Source: Stromatinia cepivora (taxonomy: Eukaryota > Ascomycota > Leotiomycetes > Helotiales > Sclerotiniaceae). From it: a DNA stretch of 64,000 nt. This document shows positions 23,657 to 35,977 of the stretch, one piece after another. A program made the translations under genes and the position numbers. The notes under the pieces are model-generated. The model had not been told where the DNA came from and did no database searches. It saw only the letters and a list, made by a program, of their open reading frames with translations. Each line of letters opens with the position of its first letter. Within the stretch, counting starts at the first letter, position 1. The stretch spans positions 930,001-994,000 of the forward strand of contig RCTD01000002.1 of assembly GCA_014898415.1 (NCBI GenBank), in the 5' to 3' direction.

Positions 23657-23806
23657 TGTTACGAGATATATGTGATCACGTCCGATCGGGTTAGTATAGT
23701 ACTAAGCTCCGAGCCGATCATATATATAGCTTCGTAGCACATTCTCTTTAGCTCTGTAGCTTTTAATTCTAAGGTTGATCTCTAAACGCTCGTTGGGTTC
23801 GTCACA
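23657..23806 (+). repeat. 3' LTR of copy 1
   Basis: It is 150 bp and ends GGGTTCGTCACA. It is preceded by the polypurine tract. Confidence 0.9.
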
Positions 23807-24357
23807 GTAGTATTGTATATACTAAAACTTATTAATCTTTTTCAAAAGAGTAAGAAAAAATTTTAATTGATTAAATTAATAAATTGATATAAAGATTTAT
23901 ACTTTCTACAAGTTGTATAATCAAAAACCTTGTGGAAGAGATTATAAATTGTTCTTTAGGGAAAAATTGAACGGTAAATTTTGTGAAAAGGTATAAAACA
24001 TATCTTCAAAATCGGTATCTCCGATATATTGATAATTTGTATATGAAAGTTGATAATGTTATTGTATTTGAGTATTTTTATGATTTGGTTTGAATTATTT
24101 TGAATTATTATTGAATTTTATTATTTAAAAGAATTATATTAATATTTCTCTTTTTTCATTTAATTGATAAAAATAATTACAAAATATAATATATTATTCA
24201 AGAATATATATAATTGGAATAAGAAGGGCTTTATGATTGGTTTAGGGAGGACTATGAAGAGGATAATGAATGTTAGTGTATATGATTGTGGTAGAGCTAC
24301 GAAAGTTAAATAGAATGGATTAAAAGAGTTTATTATTCTTTTAGTATGTATATATAT

Positions 24358-24666
24358 TATCACGGGATAGTATGATTACACAGCACTTTCAGGGATCGTT
24401 GAATAGGTGGTACACATGATTGATAGAGTAAAAGAATTGAATGATTTGCCCTTGATTATATGAATCAAAAGCTGTATATATAGAACAAATGAATGGTTAT
24501 CTAGCTGATATACACCTTAATTAGACTAGATCTTTATTTATTAGTATATCAGGATCACCTTATCAATTGATGGATTGGTAAGGGCTAGTAGATCCTTCAT
24601 TCCGATTGGAAAGCATACACTTTGATCCTTTATAAGATACAGGGGATTGCGGGGCTTTCCGTGATA
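24358..24666 (-). repeat. 3' LTR of the copia element
   Basis: It is 309 bp and closely matches 35669-35977 with transition differences. It is preceded on its own strand by a G-rich purine tract. Confidence 0.9.
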
Positions 24667-26437
24667 TACCCCCCAGATCGGAAGGCGATCTGAAATAAAT
24701 GAAAAGGTATAAAAAATGGTAATTCATATGATTCGTAAATGAATATATAAGGCGATTATAGGCAGACGTCAATTAAGGATTGATATAATGTATAAACCTG
24801 AAATGATCTTGGTATCTTTAGAATAGAGAAGAATTTGAATATATATAAATCGCAAATTTCTTTGATCTTTGGCTTATTACTTACGATATTCTTCAAAATC
24901 AAGATTTTGAATAATAAAAAGAAAGTTTTCCGTTGGGAGAATATAAATGATTGATCGATTCTACGGTGTAGCAATTGAGAATACATATAGTTGCTAGGTT
25001 ATAGTATATTGATTGTAATGGCGAAGTAAAATAAGTGAATTTTTTAAAGGTATATGGATTCTCTTTTTGTATTTTCGTTTTTGTTTTAATCAAACTTTTA
25101 TTAATCATTATTATACTTAAGATTTCGGGGTCTAAGAAAGCTAAACAAGCAAATCTCAGTTGTATTAGGCAAACAATGGTTGAGAAAAAAGCTTTAAGAA
25201 AGTCGAATGTAAAAGAAAATCTCAGTATTTCTTCGAAGGATCAACAAATCGAGCAGAAAGAATTAATAAATTTAGTGTAGATGATGAATCAAAATATCGA
25301 TCTTTGGGAGTATAGTTTAACTAAATCTACTCCTAGAATAATACACCATCATCTATTTCAGAAATCGTTCCCCTTTATCAAAGGAATTGCTATTTATTGT
25401 AATCAATTGCTAATTATAGGTTCAAATAATAATTTGGAGGTAGATTTCATTTTTGAATTCTATTATATAATTAAAAGGTTTTATTAATCCTGTATTTATA
25501 ATTATTAAGATAAAGGTTGTTTGATAAAGAAAAGAAAAGAGGGAATGTTTTTTCATCTGATGATAACGATTCATTCGATCCTTCGGTGTTGGGTTTTTCG
25601 GACGATAAATTAGATGAAAAAGAAAAAGAAAAAAGATCGTCGAAAGTTGCTGACTCTCCAGCTAAAACAAGAAATGAAGGGAGTTATAGGAAAAAGAATA
25701 ATCATTTATATATTCGATATATAAAATCGTTGATCATTGGGAGATATAATTTCCACAGTGAATGCTTTATTGATTTTTTCAAGCCGAATAATTGTTGGTA
25801 TTGGAATTGTAGTATTCATCTGTATACTCCCTTACCGGTTTTCTTCCATCCTTTAATAGATTATTACATCATTATTTATCGGCAAAATTCGAAAGTAAGT
25901 TCTTTATTCACCCCCTATCTTTATAATATATTGATTATTGATTGTATAGTTCAAGTAGGGATACAGAATTGTAATAAAGGTAATACTGGAGATCGAGGAG
26001 AAGAAAGAAGTTGTTTTTTCGTCTTTACATCGTTGTTCTTTTTCTCTTTGCTATATTATTTATCGGAGTTCTCGAAAGACTAAATAGAAGAAGTATATTA
26101 TGATTTCGGAAAACGATAATGAGGATGAAAGAGAAAGAATAATGGAGAAGAAAAGAAGGAAAGAACGAATAATATATTCAAAGAAAAAGGAAAGGAGGGA
26201 TAATCCTTTGGCTTTTATGGTACCAATGGCATCAATAACTCCGGTTGCTTTAATTATTCTTTGTTTCTTGATTATTGCGGATAATTCAAAGGTTCTTTTA
26301 TTTGAACTTCAAATTATTGAATTTAGAAAGAAGTTTATTCTTCTTTGAGGATAGGAAAATGAAAAGTGGAGAAGTGATCGGTTTTGATTATTTTTTGTTT
26401 CTCGATGAATATAGAGTATACAAATTGAAGTGCGTTA
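24667..26437 (+). other. Extra block between RNase H and the 3' LTR of the copia element, with antisense open frames
   Basis: Relative to the element, frames on the opposite (plus) strand are the most open: 25035-25280, 25281-25487, 25517-26083 and 26100-26348. They are Lys/Glu-rich. One has a hydrophobic run (FVLIKLLLIIIILKI), another an acidic-serine stretch (SSDDNDSFDPSVLGFSDDK) and the last a membrane-like segment (SITPVALIILCFLIIA). I recognise no family. They could be decayed exons of one antisense gene carried by the element, or chance frames in AT-rich DNA. Some of the open frames begin at TTG rather than ATG. Confidence 0.4.
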
Positions 26438-26587
26438 TGTAACGAACCCAACGAGCGTTTAGAGATCAACCTTAGAATTAAAAGCTATAGAACTAAAGAA
26501 AATGTACTACGAAGTTATATATATGATCGGCTCGGAGCTTAGTACTGTACTAGTCTGATCAAACGTGATCACATATATTTCGTAACA
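26438..26587 (-). repeat. 3' LTR of copy 2
   Basis: It is 150 bp. The adjoining CTACCCCTTTTTT is the polypurine tract read from the other strand. Confidence 0.88.
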
Positions 26588-27964
26588 CTACCCCTTTTTT
26601 CTGAAGAATTCGCCTCGAATTTATTTTAAACGAATAACTTAAATACAAAATGATCATTAATCTTCTTTTGATAAAAATTCTTGATATATAGATTGCATTA
26701 CAATCAATAAATATGTATCCATTGTATTATATGCCTTCTTCAAGCGATCTTTAAAATATCGGTTATTGATTATCTCTCCTAGATCCTTATCATTATCGTT
26801 TTCGGATTCAATAATCAATATAATAACCGAAACAGGCTTTTATCGATCTCGGACTCTTTGATACAGGTTTAGCGGATAGATTTATACTTAATGAAAAATA
26901 TTTCTATATTATATATATTTATTTTGTTTGTATAAAAGAGTTCTTTTAGAAGAGGAAAACTCGGACGCTTGTATATAGGGTAGAATCAAGATACGATTGG
27001 GCTTATCCGATTGGATATCAAAAGGGTTAAGGGCATTAATGATATTAAGGTTATTAATATCCATTGGATCGTGGTTCTAAAAGTGGAATGGATTCTGTAA
27101 TATATATAGGGCTCTAGATTCATTAGAATGGAATAATACAGGGAATCCATTCGTTGTGCGAACAGTTAATTGTTATATAACCTAAACAAAATCGGGATAG
27201 GAATAGGGAAAAGAAAACTGTTGAGAAAAACGATTTCTAAAAGTAATATTGAGTCTATTGCAAAAGGTTAAGATTTTATTCGAATCAGATCAATTCTGAT
27301 CTTTGGCTTTGTAAAGGATCCTTTCGAATTTTGTAATATAAGTATATAAAGAATCGGTTTTTTTGTTTGAAAGTAAATAGTTTGTCTTCGATTTCTTGAA
27401 CTTTATTCGGATTATTATAAATATATATGAATTGATCCAGAATCGTTATATAATCTAAGGGAATGTTTTGATCAAAAAAAGAAAACTAAAGTAATACCAT
27501 AGCTTATATATAAGATTCGAAATTAAGATAAATATAATAAAATTGAACTGTAAAGTTGCCGATCGTAATGCTGTCTATTTATAGTTTCGTTTGAATCGAA
27601 GAAAACCAAATATCGAACTTTTGAAAACTACCATTGAACTTTTCAGGATCAGGGAAAAAAGATTTCGGATAAAAAGGAGTATAAGCAATAAAAGTACATT
27701 CGAGAATCAGGAAATGTAAAAACGAGATTTCATCTCACTAACAAATCATTTCGCTACAAAGTTCTACAATCGCAAGGTTTATCGAATTGTAATCTATAGC
27801 TTAGAAATTAAAGATAAGAAAAAAGACAATACCTTTAAATAATATCAAAAAGATCTATATACAAATGAAAGAATATGAACAATATACTTAGATAAGAGCA
27901 AACAGAGTATATATGAGTATATACAGATGTTATTCCATTTTTTATCTGAAAGAGCTTTTAATAA

Positions 27965-28114
27965 TGTAACGAATCCAATAAACATTTAGAGATCAATCTT
28001 AGAATTAAAAGCTACAAAGCTAAAGAGAGTGTACTACAAAGCTATATATATGATCGATTCGGAGCTTAGTACCGTACTAGCCCGATCGGACGCGATCACG
28101 TGTATCTCGTGACA
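27965..28114 (-). repeat. 5' LTR of copy 2
   Basis: It is 150 bp, with the outer end CACGTGTATCTCGTGACA on the plus strand. Confidence 0.88.
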
Positions 28115-29877
28115 CGTTATAGAAAAGTATAATAATCTGGGATACCAAATAGGACTTATTTTATCCACATCAAAGGGAAAAAATACAAACTCCAGATTGT
28201 CGTTATTCAAGCTTTATAATTATTGTTATTCAAACTTTATAATTCTGTTGCTCATATTTTATAGATTGAAAAAGAATCGAAAGTGTTCGAACTTTTATTT
28301 TATAAGGTTCTTGATGAACCCATTAATAATTATATCAATGATCAATAGATAGGTTATATAAAAGTTCCCTTTTGAATATTCTTAATGTAACCATATATTT
28401 TGAATATCGATATAATATAATTTCGTAGTGATCCGTTCATTCTTATTAATTATCAATCTGATTGTTTGCTGATTATTACAAAAGATCATTACAAACTCTT
28501 TCATTGCTAGATCGATCTTTTTTAAAAAACATAAGGTTATTATAGTTTCTTTTGATATACGCTTGACTCCGAAAAGTTCTATTTCGATAATCGAAATAAT
28601 CACGATATCTTGCTTGGATACTTTCTATATGATTAAACTACCGAAAAGGGATATAATGTATCTTTAAGATGATCGACGAGTATCTGGATTATTTGCAAAA
28701 AAAGTATTTGAGAAAACAAAAAGTTGTAATATTTGATTACCGCTATATTGGATTGCGAGATACCTTGTATTCTATAGATATTGTAAACAATGATCGATAG
28801 CTTTTATATAATCGTTCAATGAGTTGATCAAATAATAGTTTAATTACAAAGCAGCGAATGATATATCCGTTTTTATAATAATTGCAATATATAATACTAA
28901 ACCCATTTTCTCTTGATACATTTTTATAATATATACAGGAGCTTGACCCTGATTTTTCCGAAATACTATTATCAGAAGCGGTATACTTGCTGTCCCGTTT
29001 ATTGCTTTGAATTTCTTAGCAATCTTTTCAATATATATTATAAACTAATCATAACTTTTTTTTGAATTGATCACGAAGTATACGTATACTCAGAAACTAT
29101 TTAGTGTTTCCTAGATCTTGTAGCTCATATATAGTTTTGATTCCCTTAATGATCTTTGTGGTAACTGATTTGTTTTTCTTATAATAAATAATCTAAATAT
29201 CATCTACAAAGAAAAGAATTATAACAATATATTCTAGATTAATATATAAATACAATTCCTTCTTGTATTATACCAATTCTAGTTTCTCAAATATCCAAAT
29301 GAAATCCCTAAATTATATAGTTAAGGAATCTTATAGATTATACAAAGCTCAATTGATTATAATATTTTTGTTTGGGATTTTATATTTATTAAATAGATAG
29401 TATACAATTGGGGTATTGAAAGGATTGTATAAAGTATTGATGAAGATATTAATTATATTGTATTATTTTGTTTCGAAATTGTATTTAGTAATGATTGCTA
29501 TTATGATTTAGAATAATTGGTCTATTAATATAATAATGTAAATAGTCTCAATAATACTTTTAATTTAGAGATCTTTTTATACTATTAAACATAAGCAACA
29601 ATGAATGATTAAATCTTAATTATTATATTTATATATAAATATTCATTGAAAAAGGATTGGTTTTGAAGATTCCGATCCAGAATCGATTTTATACTAGATT
29701 TTCCTAACCTTAAGGTTATTAACTTCAAGATCGCAGTCCTATTTGAACTAATATCCTATTTAATGATTTTTTAATTGGTAATAAAAACGAGGTAATTTTG
29801 GAACTGCAAATATATGAATTCGAGGAAATGATATTGTTTATAATCCATTGATTATAGATCAGATAGAAGGCAATAAA

Positions 29878-30027
29878 TGTGTCGAACCCAATGAGCGTTT
29901 AGAGATCAATCTTAGAATTAAAAACTATAGAGCTAAAGAGAGTATACTACGAAGCTATATATATGATCAGCTCGGAGCTTAATACCGTACTAGTCCGATC
30001 GGATACGATCATATATATCTTGTAACA
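29878..30027 (-). repeat. 3' LTR of copy 3
   Basis: It is 150 bp, starting TGTGTCGAACCCAATGAGCG on the plus strand. Confidence 0.86.
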
Positions 30028-31402
30028 TTACCCCCCCCTTCTGAAAAGTTTGTCTCGAATTTACTTTAAATGAATGATTTAAATATAAAATGATTATTAA
30101 TCTTCTTTTAATAAAAATTCCTGATATACAAATTGTATTATAACCAACGAATATATATTCATTATACCATATACCTTCTCCAAGCGATCTTCAAAATATC
30201 GGCTATTGATCATTTCTTTTAGATCCTTATCATTGTTGTTTTCGGATTTAATAATCAATATAATAACCGAAACAGACTCTTATCGATCTCAGACTCCTTG
30301 ATGAAGGTCTAACGGACAAACTCATATTTAATAAAAATTATTTCTATATTATACATATTTATTTTACTTATACAAAAGAGTTCTTTCAAAAAGGGAAAAC
30401 TCGGATATTTGTATATAAAATAGAATCAAAATATAATCAAATTTATCCGATTGGGTATCAAAAGAGTTAAGGGTATTAATAACATTAAGATTACTAATAT
30501 CCATTGGATCGTGATTCCGAGAATGGAATGGATTCTGTAATATATATAGGGCTCTAGATTCATTAAAGTAGAATGATATAAAGAATCCATTTATTATACA
30601 AGCAGCTAATTGTTATATAACCTAAACAAAATCGAAATAAAAATAAAAAAGAGAAAGTTATTAAGAAAAACGATTTCTAAAAGTAACATTGAATCCATTG
30701 TGAAAGGTTGAGATTTTATTCGAATTGGATCAATTCTAATTTTTGGCTTTATAAAGGGTCCTTTCGAATTTTGTAATATAGGTATATAAAGAATCGATTC
30801 TTTGTTTGAAAATGAATAGTTTGTTTTCGGCTTCTTGAACTTTATTCGGATTATTGTAAACATATATGAGTTGATCTAGAATCGTTGTATGATCTAAGGG
30901 AATGTTTTGATTAAGAGAAGAAAGCTGAAATAGTACTATAATTTGTACGTAAGATTCGAGATTGAGATAAACATAGTAAAATTGAGCTGTAGAATTGCTG
31001 ATCGCAATGCTGTCTACTTGTAATTTCGTTCGAATCGAGGGAAGCTAAATATTGAACTTTTGAAAGCTATTACTGAATTTTTCAGGATTAGGGAAAAAGG
31101 ATTTCGAATGAGAAAGAGTATAAACAATAGAAATGCATTCGAAAATCAGGAAACATAAAAACAAGATTTCATTTCGCTGACGAATCATTTCGCTATAAAG
31201 TTCTGCAATCGCAAGATTTATCGAATTGTAATTTATAGCTTAGAAATTAAGGATAAGAAAAAAGATAACATTTTCGAATAATATCAAGAAGATTTATATG
31301 CAAACAAAAAAGCATGAGCATATACCTAGACAGAAACAAACGGAGTATACATAAACATATACAAATGTTATTCCATTTCTTATCTGGAAAAGCTTTTAAT
31401 AA

Positions 31403-31552
31403 TATATCGAACCCAACGAACGTTTAGAAATCAACCTTAGAATTAAAAGCTACAGAGTTAAAGAGAGTATACTACAAAGCTATATATATGATCAGCTCGG
31501 AGCTTAATACTGTACTAGTCCGATCGGACGCGATCACGTGTATCTCGTGACA
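31403..31552 (-). repeat. 5' LTR of copy 3
   Basis: It is 150 bp. The plus-strand left end is mutated to TATATCGAACCC. Confidence 0.84.
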
Positions 31553-32738
31553 ATAATGATTTTGCTTTAATTCCAATAGTAATCATATTGTAAACTATTA
31601 CAAATTGAGAATATTCCTTTATATCATCTATTCCTTGCTGATCAGATTAGAATATAGAATAAAAATTGTTTAAACAGGATAATCTTATTGAGTCTATCCT
31701 TTGAAATATAACAATTCCTATATAAGATTCAGCATTAGAATCATTCCCTTAATAACATTATTGTATACACAATTGCCTTTATATATATACTAATTGCTTT
31801 GGGATGCGAAAACCAAATAACTTTTGGAAGAGAAGTGATTCCGAATGGTAATTGTATAATTGAAACTCAAACGGATTAATCTGAACCCTAGGTATTTCAA
31901 TCTTTATAATACAAGCTCTTTTAAATATCTATTCGAAATTATAAATCCGTAAATCCTCTATAAATCAATCAAATAAATGTATAGAGCGCGGTAATCTTTA
32001 TAATAATTAGATTTCCTTTACGGAATACTCTAATTGATTATTCCAGTGTATATACTTCCTTTTGGAATATTGAAGTTGATCGATTAGAACGGTTTCTGAA
32101 TCATTTTCGTACATACCATAAAGAATTTCGATAATACAATTAGTAAACTTATATTCTATATTCCTTATATCAATATATTCGGTGAGATCGGGATCTGTAT
32201 TATTGTTACAAGCATCTTTTTGAGCAACATTAATATTTTTATCCATGAAATGTAGTTGCTTTTTAATAAAAGAATCGACTTTTTTAGTTTCTCCAATAGA
32301 AGGATCGATCGGTATTTGTATATCTTTATTGTATACCTTATCCTCACCATCTAAAGGATTAGGTAGATTGGATAATCCTAGATCGATTTTTTTATTCCTA
32401 TTATCACCCCCCAGATCTGTATCTACCCCCAAGATCAATTCGTTTGTAGATAGTAGATCTGAAATACGTTTGATAGATAAATCAAAGGCTTTTCGATTTA
32501 TAAAAATAGGTAGATGAATAAAGTCCTTATAATTATCCTTGTTTTGAATAATCATTCTATTTAATTCGATATAATCTTGTAGATCAAAAGCTCTAGCAAA
32601 TTGCTTAAGCTCTTTTATAATATGAATATCGATTATTCGATTGATGGAATCCATATAATAAATGAATTCCTTATTGAACGTTATATTTTGAATGATAATA
32701 ATTCTATCGAGCTTGGATATCCATATACGGTAAATCAA

Positions 32739-35668
32739 TGTGTTTGGGATATAATCTATTAAATATCCAATATATATTCGAGGATTGGTTTTGTATTATT
32801 TCCTATTAATTCCAATTTCTCTATTTTTATCCAAAGGATAAGCTCGGTATCCATATTTGTAGATTCCATTCCAATTGGAATAGAGATCGTTAAATATTTT
32901 CTCTGTGAGTAAAGGATTATCTTTGCAAAGATAATCATGGAATTATGTATCGAGCATTTTATTAAGCGATTTGAAGGATTTAGTCTTCAAAAGATTTATA
33001 TTATATAGGTAAATAGCAATTTATATTATTTCCATTTACAATTTGTTTAATAAATCTGTTGTAATCTGCATTTTTATTTGTTTTATGACTATTTCTTATC
33101 CTGCATATTCTAATTCTTCATTGGGTTTATATATATGAGATAGGGATAACTCGAGTTCGATATTTTCTTGCTTGATCCATTTCTTAAATAATATTTCTCC
33201 CATAATTTCAATAATAGATGTATTATTATCCTATTTGATCATTATAATTATTAAGTTATATTTATAATGAACCCAGGCTATAAAACTTTGAATGATTATA
33301 AATACTTTGTTGTATATTTTGTAGTAGATTGAATATAAAAAGATCTTACTATAGTACATTTCTTTGATTAATAGGAATCATAATGTATTGTTATACTCTT
33401 TATCGAAATCAAAAAGATCCCATTGAATTTTGTAGAAGGGCCGAGGTGACTAACGATTATTTGAAGTACAAGAAATGATTTGCTTTATATAAATATAAAT
33501 GTAATCGATACAATTGGAACAAATGATATCTTTTATTTTGATGTTTTGCGTTACAAATACTAAATGTTCAAGAGTTTTCTTTTTCAAATGCTCAGAGTGT
33601 TTATATTATATTTCATTTGTATTTTCTTTTGGAAGAGGTGGATTACAAGAATGATAGAATACTTTGTTTATTTTTTTGTTTATTGTTGAGTATATTATAG
33701 AAGGGTTGTTTATGGGAATAAATAAAAGAATATTCGAATAAATAGAAAGCGATTTGTATTCTAAGAATACAAGATTTTCAGTATAAGTGTATTGAACAAT
33801 TATTATATTATTTGTATGATCTTCTTTATGAAGAGTATAATTATATTCTGAAAACTATAAGCCAGTTTTTTCCAATCGAGTTTCCGAGATGATATTAATA
33901 TGAAAACCAGGGATGAATGCTATATTGTTCAAAACCAGATTATTATTAGGGTAACCTTTTCTCTTGATGATTTCTTTGATAGTATGAACTCTGTATCCTA
34001 AAACTTAGAAGCTGGAAGTGCTTGTTTCTATAAGATCATTGGGATCGGATGGTCGATATCGATAATCATTTAATAGAGATATATTGTTTATGATATATAT
34101 AATATCATAATTATCAAGCAAAATATTATTGGACAAATAGTGTATTTTTATTGTTGTAGAGTATACCCCTGATTGGTTGTATCGAATATCCAAGATAGTA
34201 ATATTGATTGAAGGTTCTGGAGGATCAATGGAATTTTTTATTCATTTTCTTTTGATCTAATCAGGGTGAAATTGCTTCTATAAATGCGATTTTGCTCGAT
34301 CCCTAATTATTTGTAGCTCGTTTTCGTTGAATATTTTTTTGAACAATGGATTAATTTTTCCGGTGAGCGTTAACTCTATGACTTTGCAATTGTATGCAGT
34401 GTGGTTATGATCAATTCCATTGTTCCATTTAGATTTAGTTTTATAAGGATATTCCCAGATCTTTTTGATCCCCTGATTGTTTTCAAAGTTGATATTCTTT
34501 TTATTCTTTTTAGATCTTTTATCATTTTGAAAAGAAATAAATGTAGAATATACTCTTTTTTTAGTTTTTGAGGAAATAGAATCCTGGAAGACTAATTCTT
34601 CAAAAACGTTTCCGAATTGCTTGAATAAGAGATTGGATAATCCGAACTGATTGTTTATTTTGATTTATATGATTATAGTATTTACCCAAATTGAAAGCAT
34701 TCTGGTATTAACAATTTGTAGAAAAGTATTGATAACGATTTCATTCTGTATCTCAATGATCTTGTATGCGAAAACTTTGGTGTAGGTTATAATCCAATCC
34801 CTGTACCATTTGATAGGATCGGTTTTGCCGAACGAGGCTTACGCTAAAATAGACCGATATTCTTGTAGTATTGCGAGCTTGGCAGTAGTTATTGTAAATG
34901 CGAACTTCTTTTTGAATATATTAATGATTATCTTGAATAAAAGAGCTGTAATACCCTAATTAAGAATAAATAGTTTTATAAGGTGTATTTGATTAATTGA
35001 CGATTCGATCCATTTGTAAATATCCCTGAAAGCTTTATGATTCTATATATATTCTTATTGTCGGTATTGATATTTCAATTGGAGAGAGGCAAGCTTGGAA
35101 AAGATTTCTTGAAAGATAATTGGGAATAAAGTAATAAATCTATTAGAAATGAATCCCGATGTATTATTATCAGAATCTTTTATTTTCATATCTCTATTAG
35201 TATTTTCCTTAGATTGGATTGTTACAAGATATTCCGAGAATTTCTTTTGGTATTGAATTTGTTTTTCTTAATCGTATTTGGTTTAGAGATCGATAACGGA
35301 AGGTAAAATAGATGGTTTGATTGAAAGTCAATCAACTTGAATATAGATAGATTCATTCGTTAGATCAAAGCTTGGAGTGGATATTGTTAATATAGAAACA
35401 AGCGGGTTGTTTTCTGGATTGATTGAATCCCAAATTCCTTAAACTTAATACTTATTTTTCAAGCATAGATATTATTTCGATTATTGAGTATAGATTGTAA
35501 GAAAAAGATTGTTTTGATCCTTTACTATATTGAATAAAGGTAATTGAATTGATATGAATATTGAATTATAGATGAGGTAGGAATGATATTTTAAGAATGA
35601 TTCTTTGAATACTTAGTAATCATTGGATAGGAAGTTGCATAGATTTTAAAAGCTACCAGGTTTATAAT
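32739..35668 (-). other. 5' part of the copia element (expected gag, protease, integrase core), unreadable
   Basis: This is very AT-rich sequence inside the copia element. Only short open pieces remain, for example a minus-strand frame at 34005-34193. By position it should encode gag, protease and the integrase core, but I see no motif I would defend. Confidence 0.45.
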
Positions 35669-35977
35669 TATCATAAGATAATATGATTACATAGTATTTT
35701 CAGGGATCGTTGAATAGATGGTATATGTGATTAATAGAGTAAAAGAATTAAATGATTTACCCTTGATTATATGAATCAAAAACTGTATATATAGAACAAA
35801 TGAATGGTTATCTAGCTGATATGCACTTTAATTAAGCTAGATCTTTGTTTATTAGTATATCAGGATCACTTTATCAATTGGTGGATTGGTAAGGGCTAGT
35901 AGATCCTTCATTCTGATTGGAAAGCATACGCTTTGATCCTTCATAAGATACAGGGGATTGCGGGGCTTTCCGTGACA
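35669..35977 (-). repeat. 5' LTR of the copia element
   Basis: It is 309 bp. On the minus strand it begins TGTCACGGAAAGCCCCGCAA. Confidence 0.9.

Larger units (their letters stand above)
22131..23806 (+). mobile_element. Gag-only LTR retrotransposon, copy 1
   Basis: The element is 1676 bp with 150-bp LTRs at 22131-22280 and 23657-23806, starting TGT and ending in a CA/TA dinucleotide. It is flanked by the perfect 5-bp duplication GTAGT (22126-22130 and 23807-23811). A polypurine tract (AGAAGGGGGGGGG, 23642-23654) precedes the 3' LTR. The two LTRs differ at about 19 positions, all transitions. The inside holds a ruined gag-like frame and no room for a polymerase. The gag start codon seen in copy 5 is ATA here. 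It sits in the transposase pseudogene just after its helix-turn-helix region. Confidence 0.9.
26438..28114 (-). mobile_element. Gag-only LTR retrotransposon, copy 2
   Basis: It is 1677 bp with LTRs at 26438-26587 and 27965-28114 and duplication CGTTA (26433-26437 and 28115-28119). It is nested in the copia element downstream of the RNase H relic. The gag start position is ATA and the frame is closed by many stops. Confidence 0.9.
29878..31552 (-). mobile_element. Gag-only LTR retrotransposon, copy 3
   Basis: It is 1675 bp with LTRs at 29878-30027 and 31403-31552. The flanking duplication is imperfect (ATAAA at 29873-29877, ATAAT at 31553-31557). It is nested in the copia pol region. The 3' LTR is preceded on its own strand by a long G tract (seen as ACCCCCCCC on the plus strand near 30030). 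Confidence 0.86.
28382..32738 (-). pseudogene. Degenerate copia pol polyprotein (integrase end, RT, RNase H)
   Basis: On the minus strand, 32738-32007 is a 243-codon open piece. It begins with YRIWISKLDRIIIIQNITFN, the segment that follows the integrase core in copia elements, and continues through a hydrophilic linker. Copy 3 interrupts the frame (29878-31552). Beyond it, FVDDI at 29210-29196 marks the reverse transcriptase active site, with TAG two bases after it. A 73-codon piece (28603-28382) contains CNNQQTIRLIINKNERITTK then LYYIDI, the RNase H segment in which copia usually has D-N-x-x-A and KHIDI. Most of the protein is not continuously open. Protease and gag should lie to the right (33-35.6 kb), but I could not identify them there. 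Confidence 0.78.
24358..35977 (-). mobile_element. Ty1/copia LTR retrotransposon, RIP-degraded, with two nested elements
   Basis: The 309-bp LTRs are at 24358-24666 and 35669-35977, with inverted ends TGTCACGG/CCGTGACA (one end mutated to TATCACGG). The duplication TATAT flanks the element (24353-24357 and 35978-35982). A purine tract (TCTGGGGGG on the minus strand) abuts the left LTR, so that is the 3' LTR and the element reads right to left. After removal of the two nested gag-only elements it is about 8.26 kb. On the minus strand the order is integrase C-terminal region (about 32700), reverse transcriptase with FVDDI (29196-29210), then RNase H (28382-28603). This order is copia, not gypsy. 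About 2 kb lies between RNase H and the 3' LTR, which is unusual (see the separate entry). Confidence 0.88.

Noticed and set aside
24756..25108. Minus-strand frames near the copia 3' LTR considered as an envelope-like gene
   Set aside because: Too short and low-complexity; hydrophobic runs are expected by chance in T-rich DNA.
28382..28603. Minus-strand frame considered as an independent small gene
   Set aside because: It fits the RNase H part of the copia polyprotein in position, order and motif.
30606..30863. 85-codon minus-strand frame (FTIIRIKFKKPKTNYSF...)
   Set aside because: It lies in gag-only copy 3 and corresponds to the inner gag segment of the other copies, so it is not a separate gene.
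22131..31552. Regularly recurring 150-bp sequence considered as a CRISPR-like or centromeric array
   Set aside because: The units are LTRs with TG/CA ends, polypurine tracts and target duplications in both orientations, fully explained by retrotransposons.
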